A DNA stretch of 32,557 nucleotides from Falsiroseomonas sp. (GTDB lineage: Bacteria; Pseudomonadota; Alphaproteobacteria; Acetobacterales; Acetobacteraceae). A program made the position numbers and the translations under genes. Each line of letters begins with the position of its first letter. Position 1 is the stretch's first letter. Below the pieces are notes generated by a model. It ran no database searches, was not told the origin of the DNA, and was given only the letters and a program-made list of their open reading frames with translations. Shown here one piece after another: positions 24,487 through 32,473 of the stretch. The stretch lies in NCBI RefSeq assembly GCF_030695085.1, contig NZ_JAUYTS010000004.1, positions 1 to 32,557 of the forward strand. The letters run 5' to 3'.

Positions 24487-25485
24487 ATGGCTCGATACCT
24501 GGTCACCGGTGGCTGCGGCTTCATCGGCTCCCATCTCTGCGAAGCCCTAATCGCGCGCGGCGACCAGGTTCGTGTGCTGGACGACCTGTCCAGCGGTCAT
24601 CGCGACAACCTGGCGCCGGGTGCCGAGCTGGTGGTCGGGGACATCGCGGATCTGGGCGCGATGACGCGGGCCCTGCGCGGGATGGATGGCTGCTTCCATC
24701 TGGCGGCCATCGCCTCCGTGGAGCGGGGCGTGCAGGATCCGCTCGGCACGCACAGGGTGAACCTCACCGGCACCATCACGGTGTTCGAGGCCGCCCGCGC
24801 CGCGCCGGCCGCGGACGGGGCAGACAATCCGCTGCCGGTCGTCTACGCCTCCTCAGCCGCCGTCTATGGCGATCCGGCCTGCCTGCCGCTGACCGAAGAT
24901 GCTCCGACCCGACCGCTTTCGGCCTATGGCGCCGACAAGTTGGGCTGCGAGCAGCACGCGCGGGTCGCCGGTGCGGTGCATGGCGTGCCGACCCTCGGGC
25001 TGCGATTCTTCAACGTCTTCGGCCCGCGACAGGATCCGCGTTCACCCTATTCCGGGGTCATCTCGATCTTCTGCGAGCGACTGGTACGCAACGAGCCGGT
25101 CGGCATCTATGGTGATGGCGGCCAGACGCGTGACTTCGTGGCGGTGGGCGACGTGGTGGCCGCCCTGCTGGCGGGAATGCGGGAAGCGAGCACGGCCGCG
25201 CCCGTGCTGAATGTCTGCACCGGCCGCATGACCACGGTGCGGCAACTTGCCGAGTTGATCGGCAGCGTCTGCGGGGTGGAGCCGGTGTTGCGGCATATGC
25301 CGGCGCGCAGCGGCGAAATCCGCGATTCGCTGGGCTCGCCTGATCAGATGCGCGCGCTGCTGGGCGTGCGTGATCCGGTGGCGCTCCGCCCCGGGTTGGA
25401 GAGCGTGGTCATGTGGCTGCGTGCCGGCCGGCCAGGCCTGGCCATTGGGGCTGCGACCGACATGCCGGAAGCTGTCAGCTCATGA
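24487..25485 (+). CDS. NAD-dependent sugar epimerase/dehydratase (GalE-like SDR)
   Basis: Extended short-chain dehydrogenase acting on a nucleotide sugar, most likely a UDP-hexose 4-epimerase supplying an EPS precursor. The ATG at 24487 with GGAG eight bases upstream gives 332 residues; the frame from 24442 is longer but begins before the Rossmann fold. NAD-binding motif TGGCGFIGSH (7-16), D33/D34 after strand two, the catalytic S123 with Y147-x-x-x-K151 (SAYGADK), and substrate-site RFFNVFGPRQDP (173-184) are all present. Epimerase versus 4,6-dehydratase or decarboxylase cannot be settled by eye. The last bases overlap a small minus-strand ORF (25475-25594). Confidence 0.93.
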   Translation: MARYLVTGGCGFIGSHLCEALIARGDQVRVLDDLSSGHRDNLAPGAELVVGDIADLGAMTRALRGMDGCFHLAAIASVERGVQDPLGTHRVNLTGTITVFEAARAAPAADGADNPLPVVYASSAAVYGDPACLPLTEDAPTRPLSAYGADKLGCEQHARVAGAVHGVPTLGLRFFNVFGPRQDPRSPYSGVISIFCERLVRNEPVGIYGDGGQTRDFVAVGDVVAALLAGMREASTAAPVLNVCTGRMTTVRQLAELIGSVCGVEPVLRHMPARSGEIRDSLGSPDQMRALLGVRDPVALRPGLESVVMWLRAGRPGLAIGAATDMPEAVSS

Positions 25486-25594
25486 TGACCCTGACGACAA
25501 TCCAGAGCAGGCCCCAAAGCAGCGCGGAGAGGAGCCCGATCAACAGCACGGCGGCTGGCCAGGCCAGCCGCCGCGGTTCGCGGCCCTCAACCAT
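25475..25594 (-). CDS. Putative 39-residue single-TM protein
   Basis: Short minus-strand frame from ATG 25594 to TGA 25475-25477, overlapping the epimerase 3' end by 11 bases. It reads a charged start (MVEGREPRRLAW), an uninterrupted hydrophobic helix (PAAVLLIGLLSALLWGLL and following), and a short end VRVIMS. The positive residues before the helix predict a cytoplasmic N-terminus. No good ribosome site is seen upstream and nothing is known of the family, so it may be a real small membrane protein or a chance frame. Confidence 0.4.
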   Translation of the reverse strand: MVEGREPRRLAWPAAVLLIGLLSALLWGLLWIVVRVIMS

Positions 25595-25852
25595 CAGAAC
25601 CGGCGCTCAGGAACCACGGTCTTGCGGACAGGTCGTGACGATTTGCACTCATGGAACGGGGGTAGCCCTTTTTCGCCCTTATTCACAGAACGGTGATCTG
25701 GAAATCATTACTCAATTCTTCGCGCGAACGCATGCCAAGCACGCGAAACGCGAAATGATTACATGGCCGCCGCCGCTGGCACATGGCAATTCAGGATTGC
25801 TCGGCGCCATCATTTCACGCCGCCTTGAATCGCCTCACCAGGAGCTTTCAGC
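25595..25852 (+). promoter_or_regulatory. Non-coding region upstream of the amidotransferase gene
   Basis: Apart from the 39-codon ORF, 25486-25852 has no supported gene. The middle is AT-richer than its surroundings. GAAATCATTAC (25701-25711) recurs as GAAATGATTAC (25752-25762), one mismatch, 51 bases apart; because the core is near-palindromic, AATCATT/AATGATT is also an inverted repeat. ACGCGAA occurs twice in tandem at 25741-25754. The ribosome site AGGAG (25840-25844) lies eight bases before the ATG. A TGGCAC at 25777 lacks a correctly spaced -12 partner. A separate promoter for the last four plus-strand genes is plausible. Confidence 0.6.
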
Positions 25853-27784
25853 ATGTGCGGCGTAGTCGGCCTGTTCCATGCCGTGGATCCCACGGCGCCC
25901 AGCCTGGCCCTTCTGCGGCGCATGACGGACGCCGTGCGGCATCGCGGGCCGGATGGCGAAGGCGTGCATAGCGAGCCGCATCTGGGGCTCGGCCATCGCC
26001 GCCTTTCCATTGTCGATCTGGCAGGCGGCGCCCAGCCAATGTCGATCGCCGGTGGTGCGGTGACCATCGTCTTCAACGGAGAAATCTATAATCACGAGGC
26101 GCTGCGCCAGCAGCTGCGCGCCGCGGGCCACGTCTTCCAAAGCCGCTCCGACACCGAAGCCATCCTGCATGGCTGGCGGGAATGGGGCCTGGGCGTGCTT
26201 GATCGCCTCAAGGGCATGTTCGCCTTCGCTTTGTGGGATCGGGAGCGCGGGGAACTGCTGCTCGCGCGAGACCGGCTCGGCGAGAAGCCGATGCACTACG
26301 CGACGCTTCCCGATGGCGGCCTGGCGTTCGGATCCGAACTGGCGGCATTGCTGGCAGTACCAGGTGTCTCGGCGCGCCTCGATCCCGCGGCGGTCGAGGA
26401 TTATCTGGCCTTCGGCTACGTGCCGGACCCGGCGACCATCTATGCCGGCATTCGCCGCATGCCCGCCGGACATTTCCTCTTCCAGCGGCGCGGCGAAACG
26501 ACCCCGCCCGTCCCGCGCCGGTACTGGCAGCCGCCGACCGCCTCCGTCGCCGCGCCCGCGGAAGCGGCGGTGGAACTGGCCGCGCGTCTGGAGGCAGCTG
26601 TCCGTGCGCAGATGATGGCCGATGTGCCGCTCGGCGCCTTCCTGTCCGGCGGGGTGGATTCCGCCTCGATCGTCGCCTTCGCCGCAGCCGCGGCGCGGGA
26701 GGGCAAGGGAGGCCCGCTGTCTACCTTCACCATCGGCTTTACCGGCCCGAATGACGAGCGGCCCGCTGCTGCCGCGGTTGCCGAGCGCCATGGCACCCGC
26801 CACCGCGCCGAGACCAGCGAGGCCGATTACCTGTCTGCCGCGCGAGAGGTGGCGGTGCTGTTCGGCGAGCCCTTCGGCGACCACTCCGCGGTGCCCACCC
26901 TCGCGGTCTGCCGGCTGGCGCGACAGGATGTGACGGTGGCCCTGTCCGGCGATGGCGGAGATGAAGTCCTGGCCGGCTACCGGCGCTATCGCTGGCACAT
27001 GCTAGCCGAGACGGCGCGCGCCTGCCTGCCAGCCCCGGTGCGCCGGAGGGTCCTCGGAACGCTCGCCCGCGCCTATCCGAAGCTCGATCGCGCCCCACGC
27101 TGGCTGCGGGCGAAGAACACCTTGACGGAGATCTCGCTCGACAGCGCTGTCGGCTACTACCGCACCGTCTGCAAGGTTGCCGATGAGCGGCGGCGCGGCC
27201 TGTTTTCGCCGGGCTGGCGCGCGGCGCTTGATGGGCATGACCCGATGGCACGTATCGGCGCGCTGATGGATGAATGCGACCCGCGCGATCCCCTTTTGGC
27301 GGCGCAATACGCGGATCTGCACACCTACCTGCCGGGCGACATACTGGTGAAGACCGACCGCACCAGCATGGCGTCGTCACTGGAACTGCGGCCGCCGATC
27401 CTGGACCATGAGCTGGTCGAATGGGGGATGTCGCTGCCGGCTTCGCTGAAGCTGCGCGGCGGCGTCGGAAAGCATGTTCTGCGGCAAGCCATGGCACCGC
27501 ACCTACCGCAGGAGCTGCTGTGGGGCCGCAAGCAGGGTTTTGCGCAGGCCATCGGCAGCCAGTTTCGCAACGGCGCGCCGGAGCTGCGCCGGCGCCTGCT
27601 GGGCGGCGCCATGCTCGACAGCGGCATCTTCGACCCGTCCGCCGTCTCGCAACTGGTGGAGGAGCATGCCTCCGGCGGTTCGGATCACTCCCAGGCGCTG
27701 TGGCAGCTGCTGGTCTTCGAGGGCTTCCTCGCCGCGCAGGATGCCGGGACGGCGCGGGCGCTACCCGACCTCGCGGGGGCCTGA
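25853..27784 (+). CDS. XrtA-associated glutamine amidotransferase (asparagine synthase family)
   Basis: Two-domain amidotransferase: an N-terminal Ntn hydrolase takes ammonia from glutamine and a C-terminal ATP-pyrophosphatase domain activates a carboxylate. It has 643 residues. The nucleophile is C2 (MCGVVG), with the GATase-II motifs RHRGPDGEG, GHRRLSIVD and FNGEIYN. The synthetase P-loop is SGGVDS (265-270), followed by LSGDGGDEVLAGYRRY (364-379). Inside XrtA loci this family is thought to amidate a uronic acid or another EPS component rather than make free asparagine. The stop overlaps the flippase start by one base (TGATG). Confidence 0.95.
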   Translation: MCGVVGLFHAVDPTAPSLALLRRMTDAVRHRGPDGEGVHSEPHLGLGHRRLSIVDLAGGAQPMSIAGGAVTIVFNGEIYNHEALRQQLRAAGHVFQSRSDTEAILHGWREWGLGVLDRLKGMFAFALWDRERGELLLARDRLGEKPMHYATLPDGGLAFGSELAALLAVPGVSARLDPAAVEDYLAFGYVPDPATIYAGIRRMPAGHFLFQRRGETTPPVPRRYWQPPTASVAAPAEAAVELAARLEAAVRAQMMADVPLGAFLSGGVDSASIVAFAAAAAREGKGGPLSTFTIGFTGPNDERPAAAAVAERHGTRHRAETSEADYLSAAREVAVLFGEPFGDHSAVPTLAVCRLARQDVTVALSGDGGDEVLAGYRRYRWHMLAETARACLPAPVRRRVLGTLARAYPKLDRAPRWLRAKNTLTEISLDSAVGYYRTVCKVADERRRGLFSPGWRAALDGHDPMARIGALMDECDPRDPLLAAQYADLHTYLPGDILVKTDRTSMASSLELRPPILDHELVEWGMSLPASLKLRGGVGKHVLRQAMAPHLPQELLWGRKQGFAQAIGSQFRNGAPELRRRLLGGAMLDSGIFDPSAVSQLVEEHASGGSDHSQALWQLLVFEGFLAAQDAGTARALPDLAGA

Positions 27785-29355
27785 TGCAGCCGCCAGCTTC
27801 AGTACCCGCGGCGGTGAACCCGGTTCCACCGGCCGAAGACCCGACGACCGCGGCCAACACCCGCCGCCTTGTCGTGACCGGCGCCGCCTTCATGATCGTC
27901 GGTCGCCTGGCCGTGCGCTGCATCAGCGTGATCAGCACGCTGATCCTCGCCCGTTTGCTGGTGCCCGAGGATTTCGGCATCGTCGCCTTGGCCGCCGCCA
28001 TCTTCGCGGTTGTCGACCTGATCAGCACGACGAATTTCGCCCTCGTGGTGGTACGTCGCGCCAGTGTGGATCGCAGCTTCTACGATACCGCCTGGACAAT
28101 GAACCTTCTGCGCTGCCTGCTGCTCGGCGGCCTCGTCGTGCTGACAGCAGAGTGGCAGGCGGGGCTGATGCGCGAACCGCGACTGACGCCGGTGCTGATG
28201 CTGATTGCCCTGAACGTCGCGATGGACGGGCTGGCCAGCATCGGCCTGGCGCGCCTGCAGCGGGAGATGCGGTTCGATCTGCTGTTCCGCCAGCAGGTCG
28301 TGATCAAGATCGTGGCCTTCATCGTCACGATCGTGCTCGCCTTTTTCTGGCGCAGCTACTGGGCGCTTATTCTGGGCCATATCCTGGCGAAGTTCATTGC
28401 CATTCCCTACGGCTACTGGCTGGCGCCGCACCGGCCCCGCTTTTCGCTGAAGCATTGGCGCGAGTTGCTGTCCTTTTCCAAATGGTCGCTGCTCATGAAT
28501 GCCTGCGCCGTCGCTGATGGTCAGGGGCCAAACCTGGTGCTGGGGCGGATGCTCGGGATGCAGTCGGTCGGCATGTACAACATCGCCTACCAGGTTGCAG
28601 CCACGCCGGTGACCGAGATTGCGGTGCCGGTGCGTGGGCCGATCTATGCCGGCTACGCACGCAGCATGCATGACAAGGCGCTGCTGGGCCGCGAGTTCCT
28701 CAACGGATTCGGCTTCCTCTTCACCGTGCTGCTGCCCTTGTCGGTCGGTATCGCGCTCGTGGCGCCGGAGATCGAGCGGATCGCGCTTGGGCCGCGCTGG
28801 GAAGGCGTTGCGCCGCTGATGACGCTCTGTGCTCTCTACGCGCTGGTCGACGCCATGGCGCATTTCAACTTCAACATGTTCACCGTGCTGGACCGGTTGC
28901 GCCGCTTCGTCGTCACCTATTCCATCATCGTCCTGGTGCGCGTGCCGGCCGTGGTGCTGGGCGCCATGTGGGCCGGGGTGGAAGGTGCGCTGGCGGCGAT
29001 GCTGGCGACGGGCGTGTTGAATGCAGCGATCTGGCATCATCAGGTGGGCCGTCTGCTGGGCCATGGGCTGGGTGATGCCCTGGCGCAGATCTGGCGCGGC
29101 ATCCTGGCCGCAGTGGCGATGGCGGCGGCGGTGCTGGCGCTGCGCGGCCTTCTGCCTCCGGGCGCCGGTGACATGCTGCTGGCCTTGCGCGATCTTTCTA
29201 TCCTGGCACCGGCCGGCGCGGTCGTTCACGTCGCCACGCAACTGCTGCTCTGGCAGTTCTGCGGCCGGCCCGACGGGCAAGAGCGGCGCCTGCTGAACCT
29301 CGCGGGGCGGCTGCTGGCGCGATTGCGTCCGCGCCGCCTTGTGCTCAGCCGTTGA
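27784..29355 (+). CDS. Wzx-like polysaccharide flippase
   Basis: Multi-pass inner-membrane protein that translocates undecaprenyl-linked repeat units to the periplasm. The frame is open from 27421 inside the amidotransferase gene; the ATG at 27784 (MQPPASVPAAVNP) immediately follows that stop and gives 523 residues. About 12-14 hydrophobic segments are visible. The N-terminal RLAVRCISVISTLILARLLVPEDFGIVALA is typical of the polysaccharide biosynthesis flippases (the ARLLxPEDFG element). The long Ala-rich C-terminal segments (570-bp end region) include a final hydrophobic helix and basic tail RLRPRRLVLSR. Its partner polymerase would be the protein at 20349-21707. Confidence 0.92.
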   Translation: MQPPASVPAAVNPVPPAEDPTTAANTRRLVVTGAAFMIVGRLAVRCISVISTLILARLLVPEDFGIVALAAAIFAVVDLISTTNFALVVVRRASVDRSFYDTAWTMNLLRCLLLGGLVVLTAEWQAGLMREPRLTPVLMLIALNVAMDGLASIGLARLQREMRFDLLFRQQVVIKIVAFIVTIVLAFFWRSYWALILGHILAKFIAIPYGYWLAPHRPRFSLKHWRELLSFSKWSLLMNACAVADGQGPNLVLGRMLGMQSVGMYNIAYQVAATPVTEIAVPVRGPIYAGYARSMHDKALLGREFLNGFGFLFTVLLPLSVGIALVAPEIERIALGPRWEGVAPLMTLCALYALVDAMAHFNFNMFTVLDRLRRFVVTYSIIVLVRVPAVVLGAMWAGVEGALAAMLATGVLNAAIWHHQVGRLLGHGLGDALAQIWRGILAAVAMAAAVLALRGLLPPGAGDMLLALRDLSILAPAGAVVHVATQLLLWQFCGRPDGQERRLLNLAGRLLARLRPRRLVLSR

Positions 29356-29397
29356 CACCAACGGCACGTTTTCATCTTCATCAGCTCGGAGAGCACC

Positions 29398-30318
29398 ATG
29401 TTCTACAGGTATCGTCGCAATTTTTCGTACTGGCGCTTCAACCGCGCGATCAGCGGCATCCTCGATACGCCGCCGCTGGTGCTCCAGGATGCGCCCTGGA
29501 CCTTTGTCAGCATGGTGTCGCCCAGACACGTGCCGATGTACGTCCTCAGCATGAAGGCCTTCTACCGCCGCGTCGGCAAGGGCCGGGCCATTGCCATCAT
29601 TGACCGCGATACGCCGCACGACTCGTTGGAGACGATGCGCCGTCACATTCAGGGCATCGAGTTCAAGGTTCTAGAGGACATCGAAACCGGCCCCTGCCAG
29701 CGTGGCGGCACTTGGGAGCGTATCCTGCATATCCTCGATCTGGCAGAAGACCGCTACATCGTGCAGATCGACGCCGATGTGCTGTCGGTGGCCGATGATG
29801 TGAGCGAGGTCGTGGCCTGCATGGAGGCCAATCAATCCTTCACGATGGCCGATCGGCGTGTGCTGCATTCGATGCGCGATGCGGCCGAGCTCGCACGCCG
29901 GATCGAGGGCAACTATATCGGCGAGGTCTCGGAGCGACTGTTCGATCAGTATCCCGGCCATGAGACACTGCGATATGTGCGTGGCTCGTCCGGGCTCGCG
30001 GGCTTTGCGCGCGGCGGCTTCCCGCGCAGCGAGATAGAGCGCTTCCACCGCGAGATGGAGAAGCTTGTCGGCGAGAAACGCTGGAGGGAGTGGGGCACCG
30101 AACAATGCGCCTCCAACTTCGCGGTGGCCAATTCGCCCGGCGCCGTCGTGCTACCCTATCCCGCCTATGCCAGCTACGCCGGTACCACGCCGCACCCGGA
30201 CACGAAGTGCTTCCACTTCATCGGCACATGGCGGTTCGCCAATGGCGTGTTTGCCGGGCATGGCAAGAAGGAAATCGCCGCCTTGATGCGCGACGTGCCG
30301 ACGCAGAAGGCCGCCTGA
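29398..30318 (+). CDS. Putative GT-A (GT8-like) glycosyltransferase
   Basis: It has 306 residues, with no TM segment and no signal peptide. GGAG lies six bases before the ATG. The centre has IVQIDADVL with D125-A-D127, a DxD-type metal site, preceded by the ERILHILDLAEDRY region usual before it in GT8-like folds. A later WGTEQCASN (232-240) matches the catalytic-loop position, and HFIGTWRF (273-280) resembles the C-terminal HxxGxxK metal/UDP motif of GT8 enzymes. It could add a sugar to the repeat unit. I do not recognise a named subfamily. It follows the flippase by 42 bases. Confidence 0.75.
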   Translation: MFYRYRRNFSYWRFNRAISGILDTPPLVLQDAPWTFVSMVSPRHVPMYVLSMKAFYRRVGKGRAIAIIDRDTPHDSLETMRRHIQGIEFKVLEDIETGPCQRGGTWERILHILDLAEDRYIVQIDADVLSVADDVSEVVACMEANQSFTMADRRVLHSMRDAAELARRIEGNYIGEVSERLFDQYPGHETLRYVRGSSGLAGFARGGFPRSEIERFHREMEKLVGEKRWREWGTEQCASNFAVANSPGAVVLPYPAYASYAGTTPHPDTKCFHFIGTWRFANGVFAGHGKKEIAALMRDVPTQKAA

Positions 30319-30325
30319 CCTAGGT

Positions 30326-30380
30326 GCCCGTGCTCAGGTGAAGGGAGCCGACCCTCTCGCAACGGGACCTGAGCGCGGGC
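30326..30380. promoter_or_regulatory. 14-bp inverted repeat between GT8-like and FkbM genes
   Basis: GCCCGTGCTCAGGT (30326-30339) pairs with ACCTGAGCGCGGGC (30367-30380): 13 Watson-Crick pairs and one T-G wobble, enclosing a 27-base loop that contains a smaller AGGG/CCCT hairpin. It starts eight bases after the GT8-like stop. No T-run follows the 3' arm, so it is not a standard terminator. It may be a Rho-dependent end, an mRNA processing site, or an operator for the FkbM gene. Confidence 0.65.
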
Positions 30381-30425
30381 CAGGAAGGCTTCTTCGCACA
30401 GCCTGAACAACCGAAAGTTGCCCAT

Positions 30426-31163
30426 ATGCTCGATTTCTTTCGCGCCCTTTCGCCCCGCAGCGCCATCACCTATGGGCTATGGCGCCTCTCAGGTCGAAAA
30501 CGGGACGTTCACGTGCGCACGCGGCTGGGTCCAGTCATCGAGTTACGCCCAACCTTGTTCGGCGATCGCCGCAACAACGACTTCGGCGTTGCTTATGAGA
30601 TCTTTGTCCTGGATCTCTACGGCGATGAGTTGGGACTCGATTCAGCCAAGGTACGGCGCGTGGTCGATCTCGGTGCGAATGTGGGGTTTTCCTGTCTCTA
30701 CTGGCTGGCCAGATTTCCAGAATGCAAATTGGACGCTTACGAACCGCATCCCGGGCACGCCAGACAAGCGGCGCGTAACATCGGCCTGAATGGCGCCTCG
30801 CATCGCGTCAAGCTGAACCAGGCTGGAGCAGGGGCGAAGGCGCGCAATGCGAGCCTCTCGGATCGCGGCTCCGGTTCCACGATCGGTGATGGCGGAGACA
30901 TCGATATTGCCATCGTCGACGTTTTCCCCGACCTGCTCAACACGCCCCTCGATATCCTGAAGATGGACATTGAGGGTGGCGAATACGAGCTGATGGAGGA
31001 TCCGCGTTTCGCGCAAATCAACGCCCGCGCCATATTCATGGAATGGCACCAGTGCGGCGCCCAGGGGCTGGTTTGGTGCCGTGATCGCTTGCAGGCGCTG
31101 GGATATCGCGTGGTGACTGCCACGGATGACGGCGGGCACGGCATGATCACGGCCATGCGCTGA
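30426..31163 (+). CDS. FkbM family SAM-dependent methyltransferase
   Basis: Class I methyltransferase, probably O-methylating an EPS sugar in the cytoplasm. It has 245 residues. The SAM-binding loop is VVDLGANVGFS (79-89), the acidic residue after strand two is E106 in DAYEPHP, and the FkbM signature DILKMDIEGGEYELM runs 176-190. No strong ribosome site precedes the ATG; the 14-bp inverted repeat is 46 bases upstream. Its sequence looks a little less GC-rich than the locus core, a mild hint of separate origin. It is the last gene of the plus-strand arm. Confidence 0.93.
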   Translation: MLDFFRALSPRSAITYGLWRLSGRKRDVHVRTRLGPVIELRPTLFGDRRNNDFGVAYEIFVLDLYGDELGLDSAKVRRVVDLGANVGFSCLYWLARFPECKLDAYEPHPGHARQAARNIGLNGASHRVKLNQAGAGAKARNASLSDRGSGSTIGDGGDIDIAIVDVFPDLLNTPLDILKMDIEGGEYELMEDPRFAQINARAIFMEWHQCGAQGLVWCRDRLQALGYRVVTATDDGGHGMITAMR

Positions 31164-31172
31164 AGCGATGGA

Positions 31173-31189
31173 AGGCTGCGGTGCGGCCT
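31173..31189. terminator. Weak hairpin in the convergent gap
   Basis: AGGCTG (31173-31178) pairs with CGGCCT (31184-31189), including one T-G wobble, with a five-base loop. It lies ten bases after the FkbM stop and before the stop of the opposing GNAT gene (31212). No T-run follows, so an intrinsic terminator is only possible, not likely. Confidence 0.3.
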
Positions 31190-31211
31190 GTAGGCTCCAA
31201 TCTGCCGCAGC

Positions 31212-32270
31212 TCAGCCCCGCCACCCCGCCGGACGTATCGCGCGGACGGCCCGCAAAGCCAGCCCCCAAGGCGACCAGCGCGGCACCAGCTCGGCCCACC
31301 AAAGTGTTTCCTCCCGGTCGGACAGGCTGCGCTTGTAGCGCTGGTCGCCGGCCAGGAAATCGTAGGTTTCCATGCCCTGCTGCAAGGCAGCATCGATCGC
31401 CATGGCATGGCAGGTCATGCCGGGCTTCGCCTGCGGCACCAAAGCCGGCGCGAAGCCACTCTGGTAGGCAAGTACCCGGCCTCCGCAGCGAAAATTGTAG
31501 AGATATCCGACATCCGCGCCGCCAGCGCTGACCTGCAACAGATCCAGCTGCTGCCGCGCCAAAGCCCGCAGTACGAGTGCATGATGGAAACGGCGCGAGA
31601 AGTCCCGCAGGAAGGCGCCATCCTGGCCCCGCTTCTGCCAGCTCGCCTGGTGCAGTTCGATCAGGGCATCGAGAAAGGCGGCTGCCTTCGCCGGCGTCTC
31701 GGCACGGCACAGATGCAGTGCGCCCTGCATCTTGACGTAGGCGAGCGCAGAACGCCGGATCTGCTGCCGCGTATTGGCGCTGCGGTGCGCCAGCCAGGCA
31801 TCTCCCGCACGGCGGATAGGACCCAGATCCAGCACGGGGACAGGGCGGGATTGCAGGCGGCGCGGAACACCGCCTGCCGCCTCGACCACCGCCGCCGGCA
31901 CGCCGCTCAGGTTCAGCCTTCGCACCGCTTTGACCTTCCATGCCGCCTGCAGGAAATCAGCGACGAGGCCTTCGCTTCCCGTGGCCAGCAGCGGTCCATT
32001 GTGCTCGATGAATGGCGCATCGAGTTGCTGCTCGCCACTCTCGGCCAGGCACAGGCGCCCGTGCCGTCTATTGAACAAGGCAAGCCCCAAGGTCCGCCCA
32101 CCCTGGAAGGCCCGCAGCAGAACGGGGTCCGGGTACCGCTCGGCCGCAAGACAGCCAATCCAGGTCCAGCTTTGAAAAAAGGACGGAGCGGCACGAAGCT
32201 CCAGGGCCTGCCACTCCTCGCCAAGAGCCGCCAGATCATGGACGGTGCAATTCTCGACCTTGATTGCCAA
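31212..32270 (-). CDS. GNAT-fold acetyltransferase (BioF2/CelD-BcsL-like)
   Basis: It has 352 residues, of the Acetyltransf_6 type found in cellulose and EPS loci, probably acylating a sugar or a lipid-linked intermediate. The conserved core is visible: SFFQSWTWIGCLAAERYPD (30-48), ANTRQQIRRS, LIELHQASWQKRGQDG, and the C-terminal GMETYDFLAGDQRYKRSLSD (about 305-324), the GNAT splay motif. The start is a TTG at 32270: an in-frame TAA lies directly upstream and no other Met occurs for a long stretch, with GGGA nine bases before it. It converges on the plus-strand arm with a 48-base gap. A second GNAT-like protein of the locus is at 3427-4458. Confidence 0.87.
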   Translation of the reverse strand: MAIKVENCTVHDLAALGEEWQALELRAAPSFFQSWTWIGCLAAERYPDPVLLRAFQGGRTLGLALFNRRHGRLCLAESGEQQLDAPFIEHNGPLLATGSEGLVADFLQAAWKVKAVRRLNLSGVPAAVVEAAGGVPRRLQSRPVPVLDLGPIRRAGDAWLAHRSANTRQQIRRSALAYVKMQGALHLCRAETPAKAAAFLDALIELHQASWQKRGQDGAFLRDFSRRFHHALVLRALARQQLDLLQVSAGGADVGYLYNFRCGGRVLAYQSGFAPALVPQAKPGMTCHAMAIDAALQQGMETYDFLAGDQRYKRSLSDREETLWWAELVPRWSPWGLALRAVRAIRPAGWRG

Positions 32271-32473
32271 TTATCAGCATCCCAGCCTTGCGGAACCCAG
32301 TGTCGGACGCGGTTCGCGGGTGGCGCAAGGTCATGACCTCATGATGGAAGCCTCGCGATGTGCCGCAGCGGGGGCGAGCGCGTTGTTGATGTGCGGAAAG
32401 TGGCGTCCCTTGGGCTCGTGTCCCATCGCGTGGTGTAGGAGCGCGATGATCTTTGGCGGGCTGGGCCGCCATA
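32271..32473. other. Unassigned intergenic stretch with a short palindrome
   Basis: About 200 bases without a recognised gene. A perfect 10-base palindrome GGTCATGACC lies at 32329-32338, 59 bases upstream of the GNAT start. A minus-strand 31-codon frame (32426 to 32331, MGHEPKGRHFPHINNAL...) looks protein-like in composition but cannot be assigned; it could be a gene remnant. Confidence 0.4.

Noticed and set aside
25777..25800. TGGCAC followed by TTGC upstream of the amidotransferase, resembling a -24/-12 promoter
   Set aside because: The -12 position relative to TGGCAC reads AATT; pairing the second TGG with the later TTGC gives 12 bases between GG and GC instead of 10.
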